Assembly (NCBI GenBank): GCA_001725415.1 | Contig: MEGH01000045.1 | Span: 24,976 to 85,280, forward strand | Direction of reading: 5' to 3' | From: Pseudonocardia sp. SCN 73-27 | GTDB taxonomy: Bacteria; Actinomycetota; Actinomycetes; Mycobacteriales; Pseudonocardiaceae | DNA length: 60,305 bases | Shown: positions 8,805-17,090 of the stretch, one piece after another | Numbering within the stretch: the first letter of the stretch is position 1 | Layout of the letters: every line of letters starts with the position of its first letter | Program-made: the position numbers and the translations under genes | Notes under the pieces: generated by a model | Database searches by the model: none | Told to the model about the DNA's origin: nothing | Seen by the model: the letters and a program-made list of their open reading frames with translations, nothing else

Positions 8805-9431
8805 ATGGCCGCCCCACGCACGCGCAGTCAGCGCGATCCCGACCGCCGGGAGCGGATCCTCGTCGCCGCGGCACAGCTCGTCGCCCGCCGCGGTTTCCAC
8901 ACCGTCGGGATGGCCGACATCGGTGCCGAGGCCGGCATCGTCGGCTCCGGGATCTACCGTCACTTCGACAGCAAGAACGCGATCCTCATCGCCCTGCTCG
9001 ACCAGGTGATGGACCGGCTGCAGTCCGGGGCCGCACGGATCGTGGGCGCCGCCCCCGACGACCGGACGGCGCTGTCCGCGCTGGTCCGCGACCACGTCCG
9101 GGTGGCGATCCAGGACCGCAGCGTGCTGGCCGTCTACCACCGCGAGGTCCACAACCTCCCGGAGGACGAGCGCAGGCGGCTCCGTCACCGCCAGCGGCAC
9201 TACCTCGAGGACTGGGTGCACGTGCTCGCACCGCTGCGCCGCGACCTCGCCGACGGCGAGCAGCGCCTCGCCGTGCACGCCGCGATCGGGGCGATCCAGT
9301 CGACGCTGTTCTTCCACAGCGGGCTGGCCGAGACCCGGCTCGCCGAGCTGCTCGACGAGATGGCCCACGCATGCCTCGGCGTGACCCCCGCTCCCCGCGA
9401 GCGGAGTGAACTGCTGATGACTAAGTACTGA
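8805..9431 (+). CDS. TetR/AcrR-family transcriptional regulator of the acyl-CoA cluster
   Basis: 208 residues. The N-terminal helix-turn-helix is clear: RERILVAAAQLVARRGFHTVGMADIGAEAGIVGSGIYRHFDSKNAIL. The C-terminal part is a helical ligand-binding/dimerisation domain. The gene is divergent from the dehydrogenase/synthetase operon and 44 nt upstream of another synthetase gene. Near-identical 18-bp operator-like sites flank it (8750 and 9405), the second lying within its own last codons. The effector is probably an acyl-CoA made by the neighbouring synthetases. ATG 8805 was preferred because the HTH then starts at the usual distance. Confidence 0.9.
   Translation: MAAPRTRSQRDPDRRERILVAAAQLVARRGFHTVGMADIGAEAGIVGSGIYRHFDSKNAILIALLDQVMDRLQSGAARIVGAAPDDRTALSALVRDHVRVAIQDRSVLAVYHREVHNLPEDERRRLRHRQRHYLEDWVHVLAPLRRDLADGEQRLAVHAAIGAIQSTLFFHSGLAETRLAELLDEMAHACLGVTPAPRERSELLMTKY
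9405..9422. promoter_or_regulatory. TetR operator before the second acyl-CoA synthetase
   Basis: AGTGAACTGCTGATGACT is the reverse complement of the 8750 operator at 17 of 18 positions. It overlaps the last codons of tetR and precedes the synthetase start at 9476 by 53 bp. Confidence 0.65.
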
Positions 9432-9475
9432 GATGACCGACTGAGGTTCTCCACCCCGCGCGAAGGAGCCCGGAC

Positions 9476-11140
9476 GTGAACGAGCAGCCCCACATCGACG
9501 TGACGACCCTGCGCGGCCGACGGGCCGTGAACCGCTGGGAACGCACCTCGGTCGGCGACGTCTTCGAGCGTCTGACCTGGAGCTATCCCGACGAGGTGGC
9601 CATCTCCGCGCGGCCGGGCGCCTACGGGGACGAGCAGTTCCGCACGGCCACCTATCGGCAGGCCGACGCCGTCGCGAGCCGGGTCGCGCACGCCCTCGCC
9701 GACGCCGGGCTCGAACCCGGCGACCGCGTCCTCATGGTCTGCGAGAACTCAGTCGAGGCGTTCCTCGCCAAGGTCGGCATCGCCAAGGCGGGCATGGTCG
9801 CCGCGCCCATCAACCCCAACCTGGCCACGGACGTCGTCACACACCTCGTCGGGGTGCTGGAGCCGCGGTTCACCATCGTCGACGCCGAGGTCTGGCCGAA
9901 GGTCGAGGCCGCCTTCACGGCGAGCGGTCTCTCGGTCGGGGCGACGATCACCGTCGGCGGCGACCCCGTCGCGGGCAGCCCGTCGTTCACCGACTTCATC
10001 GCGGGCAAGCCCGAGACCGAGCCCGACGTCGAGATCCACGGCGACGACATCTGGCAGCTGCTGTTCACCTCGGGCACCACGTCGATGCCCAAGGGCGCCA
10101 TGCTCTCGCACACCATGACGCACCTGGCGGCGCTGAACTTCTCGGTGTCGCTCTCCCGGAGCCTGCGTCACGAGAGCGACCTCAAGCTCGTCGTCTTCCT
10201 GCCGATCATCTACCACATCGGCGACCAGATCTTCCCGTTCGGTGCCTTCCTCGCGGGCGGCTCGATGGTGCTGGGCCGCCGCCCCACCCCCGACGCCACC
10301 GCCGACGCGATCGCCGAGGAACGCGCCACCGCGGTGTGGAACGGCTCCCCGCAGTTCGCCGCCAACCTCGCCGCCGAGCTCAACGCCCGCCCGGAGCTCG
10401 ACGTCTCCACCCTGACGACGCTCGTCTACGGCTGGGGCGCGCTGGAACCGCAGGTCGTCGCCGACCTGGAGAAGCGCTGCGCCGAGGGCTTCGTGACGCT
10501 GGGCATCTTCGGCCAGACCGAGGCCATCGCCTGCCACCGCTTCTGGCCGACGAAGTGGCCCGAGGTCTACGCGCGCAGCGCCCCCGCGGTGAACTACGTC
10601 GGCGTGCCCAGCCCGATCCTGGCCTCCGACGTCGTCGACGAGACCGGGACGCCGGTACGTGGCCAGCCCGGTGAGGCCGTCTACCGGTCACCCGTCGTCA
10701 TGGCCGGGTACTACCGCAACGAGGAGGCGACGCGCGAGGCGTTCCGCGGTGGCTGGTTCCACTCCGGCGACAGCGCGCAGATCGACGACGACGGCCTGCG
10801 GATCATGGTCGACCGCTACAAGGACATCGTGAAGTCCGGCGGCGAGAACGTGTCGAGCATGCGCGTCGAGTCGGTGCTCTACGGCCACCCCGACGTCGAG
10901 CGGGCCGCGGTGATCGGGCTCGACCACCCGCGCTGGGGCGAGGCCGTGACCGCGGTCGTCGTCCCCCGTGCGGGCTCCACGCCCGACGCGGAGTCGATCA
11001 TCGCGCACTGCCGCGAACGGCTCGCCGGCTTCGAGACGCCCAAGGCGATCGTCTTCGCCGACACGCTGCCCGACACCGTCGGCGGCAAGGTGCTCAAGTA
11101 CAAGCTGCGGGCCGAGCACGCGCACCTCTACGACTCGTGA
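9476..11140 (+). CDS. Acyl-CoA synthetase (AMP-forming)
   Basis: 554 residues of the ANL superfamily. Motifs: QLLFTSGTTSMPKGAM (A3), TLGIFGQTEA (A5), GGWFHSGDSAQIDDDGLRIMVDRYKDIVKSGGENV (A7-A8), and a C-terminal DTVGGKVLKYKL carrying the catalytic lysine. The GTG start has AAGGAG at the right distance. The gene is co-oriented with tetR and has its own operator copy just upstream, so it probably belongs to the same regulon. The stop codon lies inside the palindromic element at 11137-11176, which may serve as terminator. Only about half of the sequence resembles the synthetase at 5974, so the substrates probably differ. Confidence 0.92.
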   Translation: MNEQPHIDVTTLRGRRAVNRWERTSVGDVFERLTWSYPDEVAISARPGAYGDEQFRTATYRQADAVASRVAHALADAGLEPGDRVLMVCENSVEAFLAKVGIAKAGMVAAPINPNLATDVVTHLVGVLEPRFTIVDAEVWPKVEAAFTASGLSVGATITVGGDPVAGSPSFTDFIAGKPETEPDVEIHGDDIWQLLFTSGTTSMPKGAMLSHTMTHLAALNFSVSLSRSLRHESDLKLVVFLPIIYHIGDQIFPFGAFLAGGSMVLGRRPTPDATADAIAEERATAVWNGSPQFAANLAAELNARPELDVSTLTTLVYGWGALEPQVVADLEKRCAEGFVTLGIFGQTEAIACHRFWPTKWPEVYARSAPAVNYVGVPSPILASDVVDETGTPVRGQPGEAVYRSPVVMAGYYRNEEATREAFRGGWFHSGDSAQIDDDGLRIMVDRYKDIVKSGGENVSSMRVESVLYGHPDVERAAVIGLDHPRWGEAVTAVVVPRAGSTPDAESIIAHCRERLAGFETPKAIVFADTLPDTVGGKVLKYKLRAEHAHLYDS

Positions 11141-11176
11141 GTGGCGTTGTCGGCCATGGCCGACAACGCCACTCAC
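11137..11176. repeat. 40-bp perfect palindrome, family A (GTGAGTGGC type)
   Basis: GTGAGTGGCGTTGTCGGCCA is followed directly by its exact reverse complement. The stop codon of the synthetase (11138-11140) is part of it. It lies between convergent genes and may be a bidirectional terminator. Related copies: 32893, 36541, 41954, 43331, a half copy at 17065, degenerate copies at 12055 and 20465. Confidence 0.9.
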
Positions 11177-11180
11177 AGGG

Positions 11181-11969
11181 TCACGCGGGGGTCTTCTCGC
11201 CCGCCTCGACCGGCACCGTGACGACGTTCCCGGAGGGCGGGAGCGGGCAGGTCGCGTAGGCGGTGAAGGCACACGGCAGGTTCGACGCCCGGTTGAGGTC
11301 GACGATCACGGTGCCGTCGGCCGCCGGGTCGGCGATCTGCAGGTTGCGGCCGCCGCCGTAGGTGCTCGCGCCCGACGAGCCGTCGCGGAAGTGCACCGCC
11401 AGCCCGCCGGTGTGCCCGGGCATCGCGACGAGCCGCTGCTCCACCCCGTCGACGTCGAACACGACCTCGCCGAGCGCCTCGAACCGGTGCGTCAGGCCCT
11501 CGACGACCGCGCCGACGACGAGCGGCCGCGGCTCGTCGTAGGCCTCGAACCGGCCCGGGCGCACCCAGCGCTGCTCGACCGGGAAGTGCGGGACGCCGCC
11601 GAAACCGGTGCGGGCCGGCGCCTGCGGGTCGCGCACCCGCAGCCCGTAGGAGTCGGTGCGGCGGATGACCTCGATGCGCCGCTCGCCCGTCCCGACGAGG
11701 ACGCCGGGCTGCCCGTCGACCGGGTCGAGCCGGACCTTGCCGCTGACGGGCGCGCCGTCGACGGTCATCTCCTCGCCCTCGGGGACGACGAGCTCGACGC
11801 CGCCGTCGCCGGTGGTGCGCCACGTGCCCGGGAGGTCACCGTGCGTGCGGGCGGTGTCGTCGAGCCAGTGCAGGCCCGTCAGCGAGAGCCAGCCGTGCGG
11901 GGTCGCGAGCCAGCGCTCGCGGACGGCGTGCCACTCGTCCCACTCGGTGACGAGGGTCTTCTCGGTCAT
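11181..11969 (-). CDS. DUF1684 domain-containing protein
   Basis: 262 residues. The family signature lies near the C-terminus: GGGRNLQIADPAADGTVIVDLNRASNLPCAFTAYATCPLPPSGN, matching DUF1684 (conserved C-A-F...C-P-L-P-P). The N-terminus has WLSLTGLHWL, also typical. No enzymatic function is established for the family. ATG 11969 was chosen because GGAGGA lies 6 nt upstream; an upstream ATG would add an unconserved 11-residue leader. It stands alone, convergent with the synthetase and separated from the GDT1-like gene by about 200 bp. Confidence 0.85.
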   Translation of the reverse strand: MTEKTLVTEWDEWHAVRERWLATPHGWLSLTGLHWLDDTARTHGDLPGTWRTTGDGGVELVVPEGEEMTVDGAPVSGKVRLDPVDGQPGVLVGTGERRIEVIRRTDSYGLRVRDPQAPARTGFGGVPHFPVEQRWVRPGRFEAYDEPRPLVVGAVVEGLTHRFEALGEVVFDVDGVEQRLVAMPGHTGGLAVHFRDGSSGASTYGGGRNLQIADPAADGTVIVDLNRASNLPCAFTAYATCPLPPSGNVVTVPVEAGEKTPA

Positions 11970-12054
11970 GGTCGTCCTCCGGCTCGTTGCGGCGCCGTGC
12001 ACCGCGCACGAGCCACAACGCCACCACGGGGTGCGGCGCTTCCCCGCCGGGGTC

Positions 12055-12076
12055 GTGAGTGGTGATGGTCGCTACG
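12055..12076. repeat. Degenerate half of a family A palindrome
   Basis: GTGAGTGGTGATGGTCGCTACG matches the left arm and centre of the family A elements (compare 36541), but the right arm has decayed. It lies in the 207-bp intergenic stretch between the GDT1-like gene and the DUF1684 gene. Confidence 0.5.
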
Positions 12077-12176
12077 TCGGCGAGGCCGTCGGTCGCGATC
12101 GGCAGGACACGACGGAGCAGCCGGACGACGACCGTCCGGCTGCTCGGATCGTCCGGTTCGCGCGACGCGCCGGGGA

Positions 12177-13415
12177 TCAGCCGACGCGAACGCGGTCGCG
12201 CAGGCCCGGGGCCTCCGCGGGCCGCAGCCGGGGCAGGAACCGACCGGACCGCAGCACGTACCCCGCATAGGCCGCGCCGTACGCCGCCGCCAGCCGCGGC
12301 TCCCGGACCGCCCGCGCCTGGATCTGCACGGCGACGACGATCAGCACCATCGCCAGCACGCCCATCACCGTGGGCACCATCAGCAGCAGGCCCGCCGTCG
12401 CGACGACCACGCCGGTCAGACCGGGGTTGCGGGTCCGGGCGTGCAGGCCCATCGTGGCGAAGCCGGGACGCCCCTCGGTCGCTCGCCCCGACGCCACCAG
12501 GGACGCCATCGCTGCCCGCCACAGCGCGAACCCGCCGAGGAACACGCCCGCGCCGGCGACCGCGATGCCCGGGTCGCTGAACAACGAAAGGGGCTGGATG
12601 ACGTCGACGGCGACGAGCAGCGGCGCCGCGAGGCCGACCACCGCGGCGACGGCGGACAGCGCCCGCACCCACCACGACGGTGACCCGAACCGCCACGGCG
12701 CACCCAGCATCGGCCGCGACGACGCCGCGCGCCGCCGGTACCGGATGCCCAGCACGATCCCGACGACGGCGAGCACCAGCGCGATCCAGCCTGCCGCGTG
12801 GTGGTCGAAGAACGCACCGACCGGCTCACCGGTGAGCCGCTCGACCGCGTCGGCGACGAGCCACAGGCCGAACACCACGAACAGACCGGCCGCGCCGTAG
12901 CGGATCGTGCGCTCCGGCAGCCGCTTGCCCAGCTGGCGGCCGATGACGATCGCCAGCGCGTCCGCGACGACCATGCCCAGCGTCGAGCCGAGCCACACCC
13001 CGAACCAGCCGTGCTGCGTGGCGAGCGTGATCGTCGCCAGCATGGTCTTGTCGCCCAGCTCGGCGAGGAAGAACGCGGCGGTGACCGCCATGACGGCCGA
13101 CCGCGCGACCCGCGAGGCCTTGCCCTCCTCCTCCGCGGTCAGCGAGTCGCCGCGCAGTGTCCAGGCGCCGAACCCGAGGAACGCGACCGCCGCGACGAGC
13201 GCGATCCAACCGGTGGGCACGGCCGCACCGAGGCCGTGGCCGACGGCCACCGACACCAGGTGCACGACGGACGTGGCGATCGTGATGCCGACGAGAACCG
13301 GCACCATCGTGAAGCGGGTGGCGAACGTGAGGGCCATGAGCTGGGACTTGTCACCGAGTTCGGCCACGAAGATCACGCCGAAACTGACCGCGGTCGCGAC
13401 CAGGACGTCGTACAT
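12177..13415 (-). CDS. GDT1/TMEM165-family cation transporter fused to an ICMT-like membrane domain
   Basis: 412 residues in one uninterrupted frame. Residues 1-200 form a GDT1/UPF0016 transporter with the two family motifs AELGDKS (E19-S24) and AELGDKT (E119-T124) that bind Mn2+/Ca2+. Residues about 265-400 have further membrane helices and end ARTRNPGLTG ... VREPRLAAAYGAAYAGYVLRSGRFLP, the pattern of isoprenylcysteine methyltransferase/phospholipid methyltransferase-like proteins. Typical GDT1 proteins stop near residue 200-220, so this is a fusion. A Mn2+-sensing riboswitch precedes it, supporting a Mn2+ export role. GAGGAG precedes the ATG. What the second domain does is unknown. Confidence 0.85.
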   Translation of the reverse strand: MYDVLVATAVSFGVIFVAELGDKSQLMALTFATRFTMVPVLVGITIATSVVHLVSVAVGHGLGAAVPTGWIALVAAVAFLGFGAWTLRGDSLTAEEEGKASRVARSAVMAVTAAFFLAELGDKTMLATITLATQHGWFGVWLGSTLGMVVADALAIVIGRQLGKRLPERTIRYGAAGLFVVFGLWLVADAVERLTGEPVGAFFDHHAAGWIALVLAVVGIVLGIRYRRRAASSRPMLGAPWRFGSPSWWVRALSAVAAVVGLAAPLLVAVDVIQPLSLFSDPGIAVAGAGVFLGGFALWRAAMASLVASGRATEGRPGFATMGLHARTRNPGLTGVVVATAGLLLMVPTVMGVLAMVLIVVAVQIQARAVREPRLAAAYGAAYAGYVLRSGRFLPRLRPAEAPGLRDRVRVG

Positions 13416-13423
13416 CGAGAACT

Positions 13424-13447
13424 CCTCGATCTCGTGCCGGATCGAGG
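13424..13447 (-). promoter_or_regulatory. Hairpin overlapping the Shine-Dalgarno, riboswitch expression platform
   Basis: CCTCGATC and GATCGAGG form a perfect 8-bp stem. In the transcript the downstream arm overlaps the GAGGAG ribosome site (13422-13427) of the transporter, so folding would hide it. This suggests translational control by the aptamer just upstream. Confidence 0.55.
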
Positions 13448-13483
13448 AAAAGCAACTCTTCGACCCGACAGCTCTCTCGGATC

Positions 13484-13577
13484 GAAGGTCTCGCTCGCCT
13501 GCCGACGCAGGCCGTGCGGCCGGATCACCACAACGTGATCAGTATGTCGACCGCGACGTTGGGAGCTACTCCCCTTC
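13484..13577 (-). ncRNA. yybP-ykoY manganese riboswitch aptamer
   Basis: On the minus strand the sequence reads GAAGGGGAGTAGC at the 5' side, then GTCGACATAC in the middle, a TGATCAC/GTGATC hairpin, and GAGCGAGACCTTC at the 3' side. These match the conserved GGGGAGUAG, GACAUAC and AGCAAGACCUU blocks of the yybP-ykoY class, and GAAGG/CCTTC forms P1. The class is known to bind Mn2+ and to activate export genes. It sits in the leader of the GDT1-type transporter, about 70 nt before the start codon. Confidence 0.87.
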
Positions 13578-13637
13578 GCGGCGGGAACGATACAGCCCGC
13601 CCGTGCCGAAGATCTCGGTCAGTGTCGTTCGCCACGC

Positions 13638-14078
13638 TCACGCGTTGCCGTAGACCCTCGTCGGGGTGAGGAGCACGGCGGCGCGACGCTCGGCGCGCAT
13701 CGTCTCGTCGTAGGCGTCCCAGTCGTCGTGGGAGCCGCCGGCGCCGGTGAACACCTCGCGCAGCAGCAGCCGCAGCCGCTCGGCGTCGACACCCTCGGCC
13801 GGGTCGTCCGGGCCGACGATCCGGCAGGTGCCCTCGATCGTCGCGTAGCGCCAGCCGGAGCGGAACGTCAGCGCCGACGCGGGGCGGGCGCGCAGGTTCG
13901 CGAGCTTCACCGGGCCGTAGGTGACGTACCCGACGACGGGCCCACCCGTCGTCGGGTCGGCGACCGGACCGGCGTTGACCAGCGAGGACGCAACCGTCCC
14001 GTCGGCGCGCGTGACCGACACGACGGCCAGGTACGACTCGGTCGAAGCCAGTGCCCACACAGCGTCCAGCGTCGTCAT
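13638..14078 (-). CDS. PPOX-class, probably F420-dependent, oxidoreductase
   Basis: 146 residues with the split-barrel fold of the pyridoxamine-phosphate-oxidase/F420 group: YLAVVSVTRADGTVASSLVNAGPV near the N-terminus, then GYVTYGPVKLANLRARPASALTFRSGWRYATIEGTCRIVGP, typical of the TIGR03618-like family. These proteins reduce or oxidise small substrates with F420 or flavin. The start MTTLDAVWALAST was taken at 14078; there is no clear ribosome site, so a leaderless transcript is possible. The gene is divergent from the HtrA gene and its 3' end faces the riboswitch region. Cofactor choice is inferred from family. Confidence 0.85.
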   Translation of the reverse strand: MTTLDAVWALASTESYLAVVSVTRADGTVASSLVNAGPVADPTTGGPVVGYVTYGPVKLANLRARPASALTFRSGWRYATIEGTCRIVGPDDPAEGVDAERLRLLLREVFTGAGGSHDDWDAYDETMRAERRAAVLLTPTRVYGNA

Positions 14079-14179
14079 GGGTGGAAAGTAGCCCGCCTCA
14101 GCGAACCCGGGGCGATTCACCCGTCATTTCCCAGCGGCAGCACAGGGAGGTCTCAGCTTGGACGGCCACAGTTGTCACC

Positions 14180-15835
14180 ATGACCGACGAGCAGCGGGGG
14201 TACGGCCGTCCCGACGGAGACGCCGATCCGGCCGGTCGACCCCCGACCGAGCACACCTCCGCGCCGCCCACGGGCGAGCCGGCCACCCCCGACCACACCG
14301 ACACCCCGGCCGGTCCCTCGGACGCGTCCGCGTCCGACCGGCCCGCCGGCGACCCGCCGACGACCCGGTTCCCGGCGACGCCCGCGACACCGTGGGCGGC
14401 GAACCCGCAGCAGGGCCCCCAGAGCGGTCCGCAGCCCGGGCCCGCCTACGGGCCCGGCCACGACCAGAGCGCCTGGAACCGCCACGCCTGGGGCTCGCAC
14501 CACACCCCACCGCAGGGCGCGCAGCCCTACGGCGCGCATGCCCAGCACGGCGGCGGCCCCGGCACGACGACGCTCGCAGCGCCCGCGCCGCACCAGGAAC
14601 CGCGCAAGCGGTCCCGGCCGATGGTCGGGATCGTCGCGCTCGCCCTGGCCGCCGGACTCGTGGGCGGTGGCGCCGGGTTCGGTGCCGCCTACGCCGTCCT
14701 CGACCACGGTGGCAGCAACGTCACGCTGAGCAGCAGCCCCGCGAGCGCGTCCAACGCCGCCGCCACCAACGGCACCGTCGCGGCCGCGGCCGCCAAGGCC
14801 ACGCCGTCGACCGTCGACATCCGCGTGACCCTCGCGCAGGGCACCGCGGAGGGCAGCGGCGTCATCCTCACCGCCGACGGCAACGTCCTCACCAACAACC
14901 ACGTCGTCGCGGGCTCCAACGGCCAGATCACGGTCACCCTCGCCGACGGGTCGCAGCACACCGCGAAGGTGGTCGGCACGTCGCCGAGCTACGACCTCGC
15001 CGTCATCAAGCTGGACGGCGTCTCCGGGCTCACCCCGGCGACGCTCGGCCAGACCAAGGACGTGCAGGTCGGCCAGCAGGTCGTCGCGATCGGCTCGCCG
15101 CAGGGCCTCACCGGCACCGTCACCACCGGCATCGTGAGCGCGCTCAACCGGACCGTCGCGGTCCAGGGCGAGGACGGCACCGGTGTCGTCTACAACGGGC
15201 TGCAGACCGACGCGCCCATCAACCAGGGCAACTCGGGTGGCCCGCTGGTCAACCTCGACGGGCAGGTCGTCGGCATCAACTCCGCGATCGCGACGGCGCA
15301 GGGCTCGACGGGCAGCGTCGGCCTCGGCTTCGCCATCCCCGTCGACCAGGCCAAGCGTGTCGCCCAGGAGATCATCAACACCGGGCACGCGACGAAGCCG
15401 GTGCTGGGTGTGCAGGGCTCGACCGGCGGCAACGGCAACGGCAGCGACTCGTCCGGCGCGCAGATCGCCGCCGTGCAGGACGGTTCGCCCGCCGCCGCGG
15501 CCGGCCTGAAGGCGGGCGACGTCGTCACCAAGGTGGGCGACGCGACGGTCGGCGACTTCTCCGACCTCGTCGCCCGCATCGGCTCCTACGCCCCCGGCGA
15601 CAAGGTCACCCTGACCATCGGCACGGGCGGCTCGGCGCGCACCGTCGACGTCACGCTCGGCAGCCAGCAGGACCAGGCCGCGACGACGAGCACCGGCGGG
15701 TCCGACTCGGGCGGCTCGGGCGGCAACGGCTCGGGTGGCAACGGGTCCGGCGGCAACGGCTCCGGCGACGGCAGCAGCCCGTTCGGCGGCCAGAACCCGT
15801 TCGGCAGCAACCCCTTCGGCCGCGGAGGCAACTGA
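14180..15835 (+). CDS. HtrA/DegP-type serine protease with PDZ domain
   Basis: 551 residues. A 150-residue Pro/Gln/Gly-rich cytoplasmic head is followed by one membrane helix (VGIVALALAAGLVGGGAGFGA). The protease domain has the full triad: His in LTNNHVV, Asp in SYDLAVIKL, Ser in NQGNSGGPL. A PDZ domain follows (GDVVTKVGD) and then a Gly/Ser/Asn-rich tail ending FGRGGN. This is the architecture of mycobacterial PepD/HtrA proteins, membrane-anchored cell-envelope quality-control proteases. The ATG follows a divergent 100-bp promoter region; no good ribosome site is visible. A strong hairpin lies 14 nt after the stop. Confidence 0.93.
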   Translation: MTDEQRGYGRPDGDADPAGRPPTEHTSAPPTGEPATPDHTDTPAGPSDASASDRPAGDPPTTRFPATPATPWAANPQQGPQSGPQPGPAYGPGHDQSAWNRHAWGSHHTPPQGAQPYGAHAQHGGGPGTTTLAAPAPHQEPRKRSRPMVGIVALALAAGLVGGGAGFGAAYAVLDHGGSNVTLSSSPASASNAAATNGTVAAAAAKATPSTVDIRVTLAQGTAEGSGVILTADGNVLTNNHVVAGSNGQITVTLADGSQHTAKVVGTSPSYDLAVIKLDGVSGLTPATLGQTKDVQVGQQVVAIGSPQGLTGTVTTGIVSALNRTVAVQGEDGTGVVYNGLQTDAPINQGNSGGPLVNLDGQVVGINSAIATAQGSTGSVGLGFAIPVDQAKRVAQEIINTGHATKPVLGVQGSTGGNGNGSDSSGAQIAAVQDGSPAAAAGLKAGDVVTKVGDATVGDFSDLVARIGSYAPGDKVTLTIGTGGSARTVDVTLGSQQDQAATTSTGGSDSGGSGGNGSGGNGSGGNGSGDGSSPFGGQNPFGSNPFGRGGN

Positions 15836-15848
15836 GCACTCCGACCAT

Positions 15849-15882
15849 GACGGCGGCGGTCGCGGGGACGACCGCCGCCGTC
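15849..15882 (+). terminator. Hairpin terminator after the HtrA gene
   Basis: GACGGCGGCGGTCG and CGACCGCCGCCGTC form a perfect 14-bp stem with a 6-nt loop, between convergent genes. There is only CTTC after it rather than a long T-tract, as usual in actinobacteria. Confidence 0.75.
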
Positions 15883-15892
15883 CTTCACACCT

Positions 15893-17068
15893 TCAGAGAC
15901 CGTCCAGCCACGCCCGCACCTCCGCCGAGTCGGCGCCGAGGGCGGGCGGGCTGCGTCGGTAGGTGGGTGGGGTCGCCGAGTAGCCGACGGGGTTGCGGAT
16001 CGACGGCACCGCCGTCGCCGGGTCGCCCGGCCACACCACCGGGTCGAGCCCGAGATCCTCGGCGAGCGCGACGCCCTGCGCGACGTCGTTGATCGGGCCG
16101 CACGGCACCCCGACGCCGGTGATCAGGTCGAACCACTCCGCCGCGCTGCGCGCCGCCAGCTTCGCGATCATCAACGGCCGCAACGCCTCCCGATTCGCGC
16201 TGCGCAGGGCCGGGGTGGCGAAGCGCTCGTCGTCGGGAAGCTCCGGGGCGCCGATGACCTCGCACAGCTTGCGGAACTGGCCGTTGTTCGCGGCGATGAC
16301 GATCAGGTCGCCGTCGCCGGTCGGCATCGGCTCGTAGGGGTAGACGCTGGGGTGCTCGTTGCCCATCCGGGTCGGCACGACTCCGCCGGCGACGACGGCC
16401 GAGGTCTGGTTGACCAGGCACGACATCGCCACCGACAGCAGGTTCGTCTCCACGTGCTGGCCCTCACCCGTCGCGTCGCGGTGGCGCAGCGCGGCCAGGA
16501 TCGCGACGCCCGCGTGCAGGCCCGTCATCACGTCGAACACCGCGGTGCCCGCCCGCAGCGGCGTCCCGCCGGGCTCCCCGGTGACGCTCATCAGCCCCGA
16601 TGTGGCCTGCACCAGCAGGTCGTAGCCCGGCAGGTGGGCGCCGCCGGTCGCGCCGAAACCCGTGATCGAGCAGTAGACGACGTCCGGGTTCGCGGCGCGC
16701 ACCGTGTCGTGGTCGAGGCCGAAACGGACCAGCCCGCCGGGTTTGAAGTTCTCCACCACGACATCGGCGCGGGCCGCGAGGCGCTGCGCCACATCGAGAT
16801 CCGCCGGGTCGGTGAAATCCAGCACCACCGAGCGCTTGTTGCGGTTCGTCGACAGGTAGTAGGTGGCGACTCCGTCGCGGGTCGGGGGCTGCCAGGTGCG
16901 GGTGTCGTCGCCACCCGGGCTCTCGACCTTGACGACGGTCGCGCCCAGGTCGCCCAGGATCATCGTCGCGTAGGGGCCGGCGAGGACCCGGGAGAAGTCG
17001 GCGACGAGGACCCCGTCGAGCGGGCCTCCCGTCGGTCCGTCGAGATCGTCGGGGGTGACCACGTCCAT
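15893..17068 (-). CDS. CaiB/BaiF (family III) CoA-transferase
   Basis: 391 residues. The family III pattern is clear: VLVADFSRVLAGPYATMILGDLGATVVKVESPGGDDTRTW at the N-terminus, NRNKRSVVLDF, VVENFKPGGLVRFGLDH, and LPGYDLLVQATSGLMSVTGEPGG, whose Asp is the expected acyl-carrying catalytic residue. Such enzymes move CoA between carboxylic acids. The ATG at 17068 starts MDVVTPDDL. Oddly, this ATG lies within a half copy of the family A palindrome (17065-17087). The substrate is unknown; the gene could activate an acid for the nearby dehydrogenases. Confidence 0.9.
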   Translation of the reverse strand: MDVVTPDDLDGPTGGPLDGVLVADFSRVLAGPYATMILGDLGATVVKVESPGGDDTRTWQPPTRDGVATYYLSTNRNKRSVVLDFTDPADLDVAQRLAARADVVVENFKPGGLVRFGLDHDTVRAANPDVVYCSITGFGATGGAHLPGYDLLVQATSGLMSVTGEPGGTPLRAGTAVFDVMTGLHAGVAILAALRHRDATGEGQHVETNLLSVAMSCLVNQTSAVVAGGVVPTRMGNEHPSVYPYEPMPTGDGDLIVIAANNGQFRKLCEVIGAPELPDDERFATPALRSANREALRPLMIAKLAARSAAEWFDLITGVGVPCGPINDVAQGVALAEDLGLDPVVWPGDPATAVPSIRNPVGYSATPPTYRRSPPALGADSAEVRAWLDGL

Positions 17069-17087
17069 AGCCAATAACGCCACTCAC
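17065..17087 (-). repeat. Half copy of a family A palindrome supplying a start codon
   Basis: On the minus strand GTGAGTGGCGTTATTGGCTATGG aligns with the left arm and centre of the element at 11137, where the same place reads GTGAGTGGCGTTGTCGGCCATGG. The ATG of the element's centre is the start codon of the CoA-transferase. The element begins 3 nt after the stop of the upstream GIDE-like gene. Confidence 0.65.
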
Positions 17088-17090
17088 GGG

